Assembly (NCBI GenBank): GCA_003225075.1 | Contig: QIAP01000086.1 | Coordinates: 1-51,063 of the forward strand | Direction of reading: 5' to 3' | DNA length: 51,063 nt | From: Acidobacteriota bacterium | GTDB lineage: Bacteria; Acidobacteriota; Terriglobia; Terriglobales; Acidobacteriaceae | Shown here: in pieces, positions 17,359 through 25,775 of the stretch | How positions within the stretch are numbered: the stretch's first letter is position 1 | How the letters are laid out: every line of letters begins with the position of its first letter | The notes under the pieces: generated by a model | The model's input: the letters and a program-made list of their open reading frames with translations, nothing else | What the model was told of the DNA's origin: nothing | Databases searched by the model: none | Position numbers and translations under genes: made by a program

Positions 17359-17715
17359 TTACTTGGGTAGTAGATTCCCCAGAGGACCAAAATTCATATT
17401 CAGATCGCTCGGTGCAAGTCCGAAATGGTCAGCTAACTCGTGGATTTTGGCCTCCAGTTTCATGAGCGCTTCGCCCATCTGCTCCACCTGATCGTCGGTC
17501 AATGAACCGCCTTCCATTCGACGGATAGCCTGCCGCTCCAGCAATTGCCGCAGCAACTCAATCAGGCTAAGGACGAGTTTCGCCAGGCCTTGCTCAATGT
17601 TGTCCGGAGAACATTCAATGCGCTCCGGACTGCCCGCTGCCAACTGGGTCTGTTGCCGCAATTCGGAAACAATCTTTTCAATGTTGTCGGGGGAAATCTG
17701 TTCGGGTTTCTGCAT
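17359..17715 (-). CDS. gvpK: Gas vesicle protein GvpK
   Basis: 118 residues. GvpK is a conserved accessory protein required for vesicle formation. The diagnostic central block is ECSPDNIEQGLAKLVLSLIE followed by LLRQLLERQAIRRMEGGSLT (about 38-77), with DQVEQMGEALMKLEAKI after it. The N-terminus repeats a similar SPDNIEKIV segment. The ATG at 17715 directly abuts the stop of the preceding gvpF/L gene, so the two are translationally coupled. It is the last gene of the first gvp transcript before the 292-base gap. Confidence 0.95.
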   Translation of the reverse strand: MQKPEQISPDNIEKIVSELRQQTQLAAGSPERIECSPDNIEQGLAKLVLSLIELLRQLLERQAIRRMEGGSLTDDQVEQMGEALMKLEAKIHELADHFGLAPSDLNMNFGPLGNLLPK

Positions 17716-18357
17716 TCATTTTTCCTTCAGAAATTCGGTCGGCGGCCACGGTCCGGTCACTCGTACCCCGATTTCAGACCCTACCGTCACTCCTGCAGCT
17801 TGTCTTTGAAAGTCCGCGATACCCTCGCGCTGGACCAAGGCAAAGCAGCGAACACCCCGCGCCGAATCTCGTTTCCGCCAACTTCGAATCGCGCCAGCCT
17901 CCCGAAACCTCTCCGCCAATTCTTCCAGTTCGCGCCGCTGACCTTGCCGTCGTCTCAGATATTGTGTTCCAGAAACGTTCAAACTCTCGGGGGATTCCGC
18001 AACCCCGAATCCCAGATGGATTTCCATCTGCACCATGTTCTTCAGTCGCGCTAAGGTATCGCGGTATTGCCCGGCATGCTCTCTGAGGTGGGCTGAGAGG
18101 GCCTCGTCCGCGAGCAAAGTGGGAAAGCGAAACGGAATAATCGTAGTCTGCCGAAATAATTCCTGAAGCACCGAATGGAACGCTAAAGCTTCCTCTCGTG
18201 TAGCGAGGCTCGACATTGGAAGCTCACTTTCCCTCCGTGACACAAAGCAGCGAAGTGCGGATTCGTCCACACTCTCCACCGTCATACCCGCAACACCTGT
18301 TTGGGCAACTTTAAGCGCGACCTCTGCCGTGGTCACGCAGTAGGCAAGTACAGGCAT
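17716..18357 (-). CDS. gvpF: Gas vesicle protein GvpF/GvpL family (copy 2)
   Basis: 213 residues, the shortest of the three GvpF/L copies. It has an N-terminal strand (MPVLAYCVTT), the central TTIIPFRFPTLLADEALSAH (about 90-110) and the C-terminal VTGPWPPTEFL. The usual glycine-containing YGI start and the FGT motif are replaced by YCV and FPT, so it is the most divergent copy. Accessory role in vesicle assembly is assumed from the family. It is coupled to gvpK with no gap and lies 29 bases after the gvpS/M-like gene. Confidence 0.88.
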   Translation of the reverse strand: MPVLAYCVTTAEVALKVAQTGVAGMTVESVDESALRCFVSRRESELPMSSLATREEALAFHSVLQELFRQTTIIPFRFPTLLADEALSAHLREHAGQYRDTLARLKNMVQMEIHLGFGVAESPESLNVSGTQYLRRRQGQRRELEELAERFREAGAIRSWRKRDSARGVRCFALVQREGIADFQRQAAGVTVGSEIGVRVTGPWPPTEFLKEK

Positions 18358-18386
18358 AGATTCACGGACTTTTCAAACACGCAGCA

Positions 18387-18620
18387 TCATCGCGGTTTTC
18401 CGGGAGGAAGTGGCTTTGTGCTCATGTGCCGGAATGCTGTTTCCACAGAACTAAGAATAACATCCAGGCCGACATAAACCAGATCTACGCCGGCGAGAGA
18501 GATCACCAGATTGCCATGGATAATCACACCGGAGTTCAGAACATGATCCAGAATATCGAGTAATGACACTTCATCGAAGGCGTCGGAGGTGAGCGCAATA
18601 TCTTGGGAAGTATTCGACAT
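18387..18620 (-). CDS. gvpS: GvpA-like minor gas vesicle protein (GvpS/GvpM type)
   Basis: 77 residues of the GvpA/J/S/M family. The core VSLLDILDHVLNSGVIIHGN, then LVISLAGVDLVYVGLDVILS, then SVETA resembles Bacillus GvpS (hydrophobic helix, strand turn, DLVY motif) more than GvpA. GvpS and GvpM are minor hydrophobic components that seed the first vesicle. The gene begins six bases after the gvpF/L stop at 18627. Distinguishing GvpS from GvpM needs a tree. Confidence 0.87.
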   Translation of the reverse strand: MSNTSQDIALTSDAFDEVSLLDILDHVLNSGVIIHGNLVISLAGVDLVYVGLDVILSSVETAFRHMSTKPLPPGKPR

Positions 18621-18626
18621 GCTAAT

Positions 18627-19403
18627 TCATAGTGACTCGGAACGCGTGCTGCTCCGGGAGACGAACGAATAAGGCGGCCACGGACCTGTACATTCAATCC
18701 TTCGGTTTTTTTTCCAGTCCTCGCTGAAGTGCTTCAGCAAGGTCTCAAGCTTTTTCTTGTCACTTCGCTTTAATAATATGGAAGTCTGCCACGCCAGATC
18801 GCGTTGCCCGCTGCTGATCGTGCCACCACCGGCAGTTTCAACCGCAATCCGCGCTACCGCCTGCGAGAATCGCACGATGTCGGAATCCGAAGAGCTTACT
18901 GAAGGCCTTTTAAGTAGCGCCGCTCTCGACTTCAAGTAATCTTTACCACTTTTCGGGACAATTGTCGGAACTTCGACCTGGCGCCGGACAGTAAATACCT
19001 TGATGCCCCATTCGTCAGATCCTTTGATTCTCTTGAAATCGGCTTCCAGGGTTCGCTTGCGACCTCGCAAATCAGCCTGCAGAGAGGATTCATCGTGAAA
19101 GACTGTTCCGAAGCGTGCGGGCAGGATTTCTGTAGCCTCGGCTATCGCGGAAACAGCTCGCTGATGCCGGATACTCACGGCCGCGAGCCAGTCCAGGTTG
19201 TCCATGTTGCTGGAGAGTTGGTCGGCAAAATCGGTTCGTGAAACCCGGCTCAACCAGCAGATCAGTCCTCCACATTCAATCGGTTCGATTGCCGCGGCAC
19301 CATCGACTCCGCCAACTCGCGGAACCGGCGATACCGGTGCTTTAGTGATGCCATAAAGGTAGAGCACTTTGCCGTCGCGATTCTTTTTCAAGCCAGTTGC
19401 CAT
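18627..19403 (-). CDS. gvpL: Gas vesicle protein GvpF/GvpL family (copy 1)
   Basis: 258 residues. The family features are all present: GKVLYLYGITK (about 11-21), CWLSRVSRTDF (about 49-59), AVSIRHQRAVSAIAEATEIL then PARFGTVF (about 75-102), and the C-terminal ECTGPWPPYSFV. It is an accessory assembly protein by family. It begins 30 bases after the ArsA-like gene and ends six before the gvpS/M-like gene, so all belong to one transcript. F versus L cannot be assigned with certainty. Confidence 0.92.
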   Translation of the reverse strand: MATGLKKNRDGKVLYLYGITKAPVSPVPRVGGVDGAAAIEPIECGGLICWLSRVSRTDFADQLSSNMDNLDWLAAVSIRHQRAVSAIAEATEILPARFGTVFHDESSLQADLRGRKRTLEADFKRIKGSDEWGIKVFTVRRQVEVPTIVPKSGKDYLKSRAALLKRPSVSSSDSDIVRFSQAVARIAVETAGGGTISSGQRDLAWQTSILLKRSDKKKLETLLKHFSEDWKKNRRIECTGPWPPYSFVSRSSTRSESL

Positions 19404-19433
19404 ATTTCACGTGTCAATGAACCGAGCGCTTTC

Positions 19434-21227
19434 TTACCGCTGATCTCGTTTGGAAAATTCCGCACTATATAAAGAGTCGTATCGGGATAGCGCCGGCGCA
19501 ATCCCGCGATGGTTGCGAGTTGCCAGATTCAGGCTACGAAGATCCGTAACCAGCCGCTCCGTCTCGCGATCCGGCAACGGCTCCGCCAACATGACGGTGT
19601 AGATGCGTGCTCGCTCAGAATCGGTCAGCAAACTTGCCAATTCCCTTACCCGGTGCGCCAGTTCCGCCACCTTTACCCCGGCGTCGCGGGCGAGGTTCAG
19701 TTTACGGTGCTCGGCTAGCGTTTTCAACAGCACCCTTGTCCACGCCAGAATGCGATCCGGCATTCTCAACAAATCAAGTGCGTGACCGGTGGGAGCCATG
19801 TCAATAACCACCCTCCCTCTATGGCTCAACAAATGGATTATGCGGAAGACGGCCAACACTTCGTCCACGCCGGGCGGCACGCTATCCAGCAGTGCGGAAA
19901 TAAGCTCGCGCTCGAAAGACAAGTCGATATGTACGCCGGAAGTCTCTGAACTCATTGCTTGATCGATCTTCTCTTTCACCTCCGCCACCCACGTCTTGAA
20001 GACGGACATAGAGTCCATCTCCGATGCCCGGAATTTGGGATCGCCGAGCACCGGTTCCAGACGATCGCCGACATCTTTTCCAAAAATGTCGTCCAGCGAC
20101 GGCGCCGGATCAACCGAGCAGATTTCCACCGGCAGCCTCCTTTTTTGCCGCGTGTTGAATCCTAGCCCCGCCGCCATAGTGGTCTTTCCAACACCACCCT
20201 TGCCGAGAACGAGCGAGAGTGGAACATCGAGAGCAGGCCACTTCGCAACCTTCAGAACCACATCTCTCACCTTCGGAACCGGTATTTTGAGATTCAATCT
20301 CCTGCCAGAAAATAAGTGATTGGCAAATGATTTCAGACCGCGGACACCCAGTATCGGTCCCCCAACATCTTCTCCTAGATGCAAATCCGTGCCCGGAAAT
20401 TCTTGCTTCAGTAAGGTTTGCGCAGTTCGCGTGGCCTCTGTTCTTCTGCGACAAATCTTGCAACTCTGCTTCCCTATCACCGCGCGCATCAGCACCACCG
20501 CGGCAACCTTCAATGGCGGGGAGTAAGTGCCGAGCGTGGCGCAGGCTCTTAAGGATTCGTTCAGGGCAAACTTTTCCGGCGTGGTCACCAAAAATAAACG
20601 CGCCCTTTGTGCAATTGACTGTTGTAGCCCCTCGACCGTGGCGCGCCAGTCGCTCAAAAACTCATCACTGCCAAGTCTCGCGTGTCCTCCAAAGTGCTGT
20701 GCGAGAACACGGTCTCGGCTTATCGCCAAGCTAAGAAAATCAAGAAAATGCAAGAAATGTTCGGGCAACCCAAATAGTCGTAGCGTATGCCCAAATGGCG
20801 CAGTATCCACCACAATGCGATCATACTTTCCTGAATCAATCGCGCTCTGTAAAGCCAGTAACGCCGAGATCTCAGCCATGCCTGGCAAAGATTTGTCCAT
20901 CAACGGCTCAATGTCTTGCCGGGAAAAAAGCGAGCCACGATCAATGATCTCGAGAATCCTCTGCTTGTGCTCGTCGAGAAACTCCTGGAACTGTTTCCCT
21001 GCATTCACTTGCCACGCGTAGAGCTTTCCAGCCGCGCCCAAGGGAATCTTGGTAGCTTTTCCTCCCAGCGGCAACTGCAAAACGTCCGACAATGAATGTG
21101 CCGGGTCGGTCGAGAGCAGCAGCACCGGTTTCGTGGGAAACTGCGAGGCGTTGTGAACGGCATAAGCCGCCGACGCTGTGGTTTTGCCGACGCCACCCTT
21201 CCCTATAAAAAATGACAATTCAGGCAC
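19434..21227 (-). CDS. Tandem ArsA/Get3-like anion-transporting ATPase heading the gas-vesicle operon
   Basis: 597 residues with two complete SIMIBI-class ATPase domains. Half 1 has P-loop GKGGVGKTT (9-17), A-loop LLSTDPAHSLSDVL (37-50), VVDTAPFGHTLRL (139-151) and a CxxC, Cys256-Lys-Ile-Cys259, where Get3 and many bacterial ArsA proteins carry their zinc or dimer CxxC. Half 2 has P-loop GKGGVGKTT (342-350), SVDPAPSLDDIFG and VIDMAPTGHALDLLR. ArsA drives arsenite export; Get3 delivers hydrophobic proteins. No arsB, arsR or arsenate reductase is nearby. Thirty bases separate it from gvpF/L, so a gas-vesicle role is more likely. The start is GTG 21227 without a binding site; TACAAT lies six bases before it. 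Confidence 0.9.
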   Translation of the reverse strand: MPELSFFIGKGGVGKTTASAAYAVHNASQFPTKPVLLLSTDPAHSLSDVLQLPLGGKATKIPLGAAGKLYAWQVNAGKQFQEFLDEHKQRILEIIDRGSLFSRQDIEPLMDKSLPGMAEISALLALQSAIDSGKYDRIVVDTAPFGHTLRLFGLPEHFLHFLDFLSLAISRDRVLAQHFGGHARLGSDEFLSDWRATVEGLQQSIAQRARLFLVTTPEKFALNESLRACATLGTYSPPLKVAAVVLMRAVIGKQSCKICRRRTEATRTAQTLLKQEFPGTDLHLGEDVGGPILGVRGLKSFANHLFSGRRLNLKIPVPKVRDVVLKVAKWPALDVPLSLVLGKGGVGKTTMAAGLGFNTRQKRRLPVEICSVDPAPSLDDIFGKDVGDRLEPVLGDPKFRASEMDSMSVFKTWVAEVKEKIDQAMSSETSGVHIDLSFERELISALLDSVPPGVDEVLAVFRIIHLLSHRGRVVIDMAPTGHALDLLRMPDRILAWTRVLLKTLAEHRKLNLARDAGVKVAELAHRVRELASLLTDSERARIYTVMLAEPLPDRETERLVTDLRSLNLATRNHRGIAPALSRYDSLYSAEFSKRDQR

Positions 21228-21469
21228 AACGGTATTGTAACTATTCGCTCACCGAACCCACTCATACACATGCTTTGCGCCGCGATTGCAACGAACAACC
21301 ATTTTCGGAGTACAGGAATCACTGTATTGTTTGTCCGGAGGCAAGTCTCTAGGGTTGCCCTGGCAGCGCGAAGTGCGCCGAGTGCTTTGTTATAAGAATT
21401 TTGGCGCCGTTCCCTTCGTCTAAGATCGCTGCATTTGGGATGAGAATCTAACTCACTTCAGGAGGGACC

Positions 21470-21814
21470 GTGATTCAATACATTTGCGAATCCTGCGCAA
21501 TGGTGAAGAACGCTGATGACCCATGGATTCTCGGCCTGGCGGCTGAGGCTCTGGGCGCGGCGGGAGCTCGACGAGAAGTCACCATCTTTCCAGGTTGGGA
21601 TCCTGATCGAGCCGTCCATCCCCTGGCAGTTCATTTCTGCTCCCTGGCATGCAAGAACAAATATCTCGCGAAACTCTTCGGTGATGAAACCCTGAAGCAG
21701 CAGGCAAGAGCCGAACGAATCTTTACCAGACCGGCTACCAGACAGGGGAAGATTGGCGATTCAAAGCAGAAATCACGATCACGCAAAGGACGAAGCAGGA
21801 AAAAAGCAGCGTAA
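21470..21814 (+). CDS. Small Cys-motif (zinc-ribbon-like) protein with basic tail
   Basis: 114 residues from GTG 21470, with GGAGGG three bases upstream. Two cysteine pairs, YICESCAM (C6, C9) and HFCSLACKNKY (about C56, C60), could bind zinc. The middle is a hydrophobic, Gly/Ala-rich stretch and the last 25 residues are Lys/Arg-rich (SKQKSRSRKGRSRKKAA), suggesting nucleic-acid contact. It is divergent from the ArsA-like gas-vesicle gene with 242 bases between them. No family is recognised. Confidence 0.75.
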   Translation: MIQYICESCAMVKNADDPWILGLAAEALGAAGARREVTIFPGWDPDRAVHPLAVHFCSLACKNKYLAKLFGDETLKQQARAERIFTRPATRQGKIGDSKQKSRSRKGRSRKKAA

Positions 21815-21876
21815 CGATGTTTAGCCACCTCGGATAGCTGGATAACCTCCCGATTCCCAACAGCAGGTCCTGGAAG

Positions 21877-23514
21877 CTAACGCCGGTGCAGCGTTTCCGC
21901 CGTCGCTTCCGAGCTCTTGTCCTTAGATTTGTGCCCAAAATCCAAACCGACGTGGGGCTCTGCTCTCGTGCCAGTGATCTTAACCGGTAGATCGGTTCCA
22001 GCTCCGTTCTTGCTAAAGAACGGATCCACCGGTTTCAGTAATACAGACTTCCAACCCGTCACCATATGCGAAAGCTTTGCCTGAATACGGGCTTTCCCGC
22101 GGAAATCGAATTCATTCCCGTCCAAGCTGTATTTGCCGGCAAGATGCACTTGAGCTCCGGGCACTTCAAAGTGAAGCCAGGAAAACGAAAGAATTCCACG
22201 GTTTAAAACGAAGTTCCCCATCAGGTCTGAGTGAACATTGTCGGGAATCTTGTCCGACGCCAGCTCCGGCTTACCTTGGCTGCGCAAACTCAATGCGTCT
22301 ACTTTTCCTTGTATTTTGTCGTTTGTGAAATGGGTGCCGGAGATATGGAAACTCCCCGCCAGCTTAAGCCGGTTGGCAATGTCGGCCTCCCCAGGAGCAA
22401 GGTCGAATTTCGTTTTCAATTGCACTTCCCCTGTCATTACCGGGGGATCTGTCTTCACTCCCAATTTCAGCAGATCTTCGATTCTCCCTTGGTCGATGGT
22501 GACGTCGAGTTCGATGTGGTGCCCCTTGGGCTCCTTCACTCGCACTACGTATCCTTTTGCGATCAGCGAAGTATGCAGGATCTTTGCTTTAACGGGCTGC
22601 AGGTATGTATCTCCGTTGGTTCCGTCCACGATCGCGTGGAATTCCGTTTGTAGTGGCACCGGATGTCCACTCACCGCCAGGCGGAAGTCTGGAGTTTCGG
22701 TTTCGCCGTTTACGACGATCTGGTCGAGAGTCCCCCCATACTGACCGGTGGAGGAAAGAGTCCCACCAATCCCCTTTATCGTACTCAAGTCCGCCTTGCT
22801 GAAAGAGTATGTCCCCTGCACCGGTGTATCGCGGGGGCTATCTTCCCGCCAGGGTCCAAACACTCCATTCGAAGTAATTACCCCCACCGGTTTAGGATTA
22901 ATTAGGATGGCATCGAAATGAAGCGGCTTACCAGGGCCTGTTCTGTTCATCTTCAAACTTCCAATCTCAAATTCCACTGGAAACTTCCCCGGCCTCGATG
23001 TATTGATCACCAATTCCGCCCCTTCGCATACAAATTGATCGACAATGATTTTCGTCTTTCCGGCCTTTGAACGCATGTTGTTAATCTGTTGTCGATCTTC
23101 CCGTGGCGGGATATTCAACTGCAATCCCTTGAGGTATACCGTTTGAACGTGCATGGGAGAACGGAGCAAATTCAGCCAGTGTGTGGCGAATCGAAATTCA
23201 GCAATCGCTATTAGCGGCTGGACACCGGGTTGATGAGCGTTCGGATCAGTCACTCCATAGATTCTCAGTCCCTCCCCCGAAACTTGAACCCGTCTTGCGA
23301 CTGAGACGTGGAACCCCTCCAACTCAATTTTGCTTTTGAAACGTGCCGACAAAGTCTCAATCACGCGTGCCCGCAGGATCGGCTCGGCATGAGAGATCGC
23401 GATTGCAACGGCTACTGAGAGGACCACCAATAAAAGTAAAACGATACCGCCGATCCATGCCCAAAGGGATCGGCCACCCCTCTTTTCAGGCCGTATTTCA
23501 GACTCAGATGGCAC
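21877..23514 (-). CDS. AsmA-like / DUF748-type envelope protein
   Basis: 545 residues. One N-terminal membrane helix (about 17-42: WAWIGGIVLLLLVVLSVAVA) anchors a large periplasmic beta-rich region. The segment after the helix (ETLSARFKSKIELEGFHVSV, then VQVSGEGLRIYG) and the C-terminal repeats with HLAGKYSLDGNEFDFRGKA match AsmA/YhdP-like proteins, thought to move lipids or limit outer-membrane assembly. GTG start at 23514 without a clear binding site. It follows ilvD on the same strand but is separated by 117 bases containing two GC hairpins, so it is probably not part of the ilv operon. Confidence 0.82.
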   Translation of the reverse strand: MPSESEIRPEKRGGRSLWAWIGGIVLLLLVVLSVAVAIAISHAEPILRARVIETLSARFKSKIELEGFHVSVARRVQVSGEGLRIYGVTDPNAHQPGVQPLIAIAEFRFATHWLNLLRSPMHVQTVYLKGLQLNIPPREDRQQINNMRSKAGKTKIIVDQFVCEGAELVINTSRPGKFPVEFEIGSLKMNRTGPGKPLHFDAILINPKPVGVITSNGVFGPWREDSPRDTPVQGTYSFSKADLSTIKGIGGTLSSTGQYGGTLDQIVVNGETETPDFRLAVSGHPVPLQTEFHAIVDGTNGDTYLQPVKAKILHTSLIAKGYVVRVKEPKGHHIELDVTIDQGRIEDLLKLGVKTDPPVMTGEVQLKTKFDLAPGEADIANRLKLAGSFHISGTHFTNDKIQGKVDALSLRSQGKPELASDKIPDNVHSDLMGNFVLNRGILSFSWLHFEVPGAQVHLAGKYSLDGNEFDFRGKARIQAKLSHMVTGWKSVLLKPVDPFFSKNGAGTDLPVKITGTRAEPHVGLDFGHKSKDKSSEATAETLHRR

Positions 23515-23575
23515 GCCGTCTGCTTAGAACACGGAAACAGCTAAACAGATGCTTACATCTCAGTCAATGTAAGCG

Positions 23576-23618
23576 CGGGCGTCCCCGCCCGTGCAGCCGA
23601 GCGCAACTCGGCTTTTTT
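23576..23618 (+). repeat. REP-like double hairpin, second one terminator-like on the plus strand
   Basis: CGGGCG-TCCC-CGCCCG (23576-23591) is followed by GCCGAG-CGCAA-CTCGGC (23596-23612) and TTTTTT (23613-23618). The T tract lies on the plus strand, whereas both neighbours are on the minus strand, so it cannot end ilvD in the usual way. The pair resembles mobile intergenic hairpins common in Acidobacteriota. Confidence 0.55.
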
Positions 23619-23631
23619 CTGTGTCCCGAAA

Positions 23632-25302
23632 TCAAGCCCTGGTAATCGCGCCCTCCGAAGCCGACGACACTAATGCAGCATATTTTGCAAATACTCCGCT
23701 TGCGTAGCGAGGTGGCTTCGGTTTCCATTCCGCAAGACGCTGCCTCAGCGCCGAATCGCTTAGTTCAACTTCCAACTTGCGCTGGTTCACGTCAATGTGC
23801 ACCGTATCCCCCTCGCGTAACGCCGCAATCGGTCCTCCCCGAGCCGCTTCGGGCGCCACATGCCCGATCATCAACCCACGGGTCGCGCCGCTGAAACGCC
23901 CGTCCGTCAATAGCGCAACGCTGTCACCCAATCCCTCACCGACGATTGCGGCAGTCACGCTCAGCATCTCGCGCATGCCCGGCCCACCCTTGGGCCCCTC
24001 ATTGCGGATCACCACCACGTCGCCCGGCTTTATTTTCTTGCTGGTCACGGCCGTCATCGCGTCTTCTTCCGATTCGAAAACCCGTGCCGGTCCACGGTGT
24101 GACAGCCTTTCATGTCCACTGATCTTGGCCACACCGCCTTCGGGCGCGAGATTGCCGTGCAGGATTACCAGGCCTCCAGTCTTCTTTAAAGGGCGATCCA
24201 GCGGCGCGATAACTTGCTGTCCTGCCGTTTCCCTTGCCGCGTTTGCCTCTTCGGCAAATGTCTTGCCCGTGACGGTGAGGGTTGACCCATCTGCGCACTT
24301 GGCATCCAGCAACCGCTTCGCGATTACTGGAATTCCCCCGGCTTTGTCCACGTCTGCCGCAACAAATCGTCCGGCCGGCTTCAAATCGGCCAGCAGCGGG
24401 GTGCGCTCGCTGACTTTCTGGAAATCATCAATCGCCAGCGCTATACCTGACTCGCGGGCAATCGCCAGTAAATGCAAAACCGCATTGGTGGAACCGCCAG
24501 TGCAGGCTACTCCGGCAATAGCATTTTCAAACGCAGCACGCACCAGGATATCTTTCGGAACAATTCCCTGTTTCAGCAGATTGATCACGATCTCACCGCA
24601 GCGGAATGCAACCTCATCTTTTCGGGAATCCATGGCGGGCACGCCGTTGAAGCCCATCGGCGAAAGCCCAATCAATTCCATCACCGTGGACATCGTGTTC
24701 GCCGTGTACTGGCCGCCGCACGCCCCCGCTCCCGGGCAAGCGACATTCTCCAAGTCGCGCAATTCTGTGTCCGTCATCTTCCCTGCGGCATTTGCCCCGA
24801 CCCCTTCGAATACATCCTGAATCGTCACATCTTTCCCCCGATAGCTCCCCGCCGCAATGGTTCCCCCGTACAGAACCAATCCTGGAATATTCAAACGCGC
24901 TAGCGCCATTGCTGCTGCCGGAATCGTCTTGTCGCAGCCCACCACGCACACCAGTGCATCGAACATCTGTCCACGGCAAACCAGTTCGATCGAATCCGCA
25001 ATAATTTCCCGGCTGACCAGCGAAGCGCGCATGCCCTCCGTTCCCATGGTTTCGCCGTCGCTGATGGCGATAGTGTTGAACTCCATCGGCGTGCCCCCGG
25101 CAGCCCGGACTCCCTCTTTGACCTTCGCGGATAGCCGTCGCAGATGAAAATTGCAAGGCATGGTTTCGATCCAGGTATTCGCTACGCCAATCAGCGGCTT
25201 CTGCAAGTCGCCGTCAGTAAAGCCAATCGCCTTGAACATGGCGCGCGATGGCGCACGGTCGCGCCCGTCAGTAATGCCACGGCTCCGGTGTTTGAGGTCC
25301 AT
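23632..25302 (-). CDS. ilvD: Dihydroxy-acid dehydratase
   Basis: 556 residues. It dehydrates 2,3-dihydroxy-isovalerate and -methylvalerate to the 2-oxo acids, the third common step in valine/isoleucine synthesis, using an iron-sulfur cluster. Conserved features are [17 protein letters not shown] near the start, [34 protein letters not shown], the [16 protein letters not shown] motif with the cluster and substrate residues, and [20 protein letters not shown] near the end. Length is normal for the family. It is the last gene of ilvC-ilvB-ilvN-ilvD, 93 bases after the small subunit gene. Confidence 0.98.
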   Translation of the reverse strand: MDLKHRSRGITDGRDRAPSRAMFKAIGFTDGDLQKPLIGVANTWIETMPCNFHLRRLSAKVKEGVRAAGGTPMEFNTIAISDGETMGTEGMRASLVSREIIADSIELVCRGQMFDALVCVVGCDKTIPAAAMALARLNIPGLVLYGGTIAAGSYRGKDVTIQDVFEGVGANAAGKMTDTELRDLENVACPGAGACGGQYTANTMSTVMELIGLSPMGFNGVPAMDSRKDEVAFRCGEIVINLLKQGIVPKDILVRAAFENAIAGVACTGGSTNAVLHLLAIARESGIALAIDDFQKVSERTPLLADLKPAGRFVAADVDKAGGIPVIAKRLLDAKCADGSTLTVTGKTFAEEANAARETAGQQVIAPLDRPLKKTGGLVILHGNLAPEGGVAKISGHERLSHRGPARVFESEEDAMTAVTSKKIKPGDVVVIRNEGPKGGPGMREMLSVTAAIVGEGLGDSVALLTDGRFSGATRGLMIGHVAPEAARGGPIAALREGDTVHIDVNQRKLEVELSDSALRQRLAEWKPKPPRYASGVFAKYAALVSSASEGAITRA

Positions 25303-25395
25303 GGGATAAGAGATTACGACACTGAAGGGTGAAACAGGAAGAGACGCCAGAACTCAGAAATCGACAATAACCTTCGCTTCAGCCTGCCGAAAATC

Positions 25396-25722
25396 CTACG
25401 CCATCGCCGCGCGAGCTGAGTCGCCTGAGCTCACCGCCGACGTCGGCGGATGCGGAGTTGCTGCCCATCCGTCGATCAGCTCGAGCATATCTTGCGTAGG
25501 CATGGCAGACCGAACGTCGGTCACGTCTACGATCGCGTACCAATCACGCGAGAGCTGGCCCACTTGCTTCGCATTCACTTCAAGCAGCAGTGTGACTTGG
25601 TGTGACTGCTCGGCCGGCTCCGCCTGGACATACGGAAGCTCGATCCCGCGGCGCGAAGCAGCCGTGAGGATGCGCATCAACGTTCCTTGCGTATTGCGAT
25701 AACGTATATGAAAGACCTGCAT
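25396..25722 (-). CDS. ilvN: Acetolactate synthase small (regulatory) subunit, short ACT type
   Basis: 108 residues with one ACT fold: QVFHIRYRNTQGTLMRILTA and ASRRGIELPYV (about 2-33) then a beta strand QSHQVTLLLEV. ACT domains bind valine and feedback-regulate the large subunit. The length is close to the short E. coli IlvM/IlvN forms rather than IlvH. The C-terminal 25 residues are Ala/Ser/Pro-rich and probably unstructured. It lies 53 bases after ilvB and 93 before ilvD, so all are cotranscribed. Confidence 0.88.
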   Translation of the reverse strand: MQVFHIRYRNTQGTLMRILTAASRRGIELPYVQAEPAEQSHQVTLLLEVNAKQVGQLSRDWYAIVDVTDVRSAMPTQDMLELIDGWAATPHPPTSAVSSGDSARAAMA

Positions 25723-25775
25723 AATCGTTCCCCTTGCCTGTCAAGATCAGCGCGCCCAACTCGCGGCGCGGTCAC

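Noticed and set aside
19434-21227. Arsenic resistance operon
   Set aside because: No arsB, acr3, arsC or arsR nearby, and the gene is embedded in the gvp transcript.
23777-24820. 347-residue frame on the plus strand
   Set aside because: It lies antisense to ilvD, whose conserved motifs are unmistakable. The composition (Ser/Pro/Ala-rich) is that of a shadow frame in GC-rich DNA.
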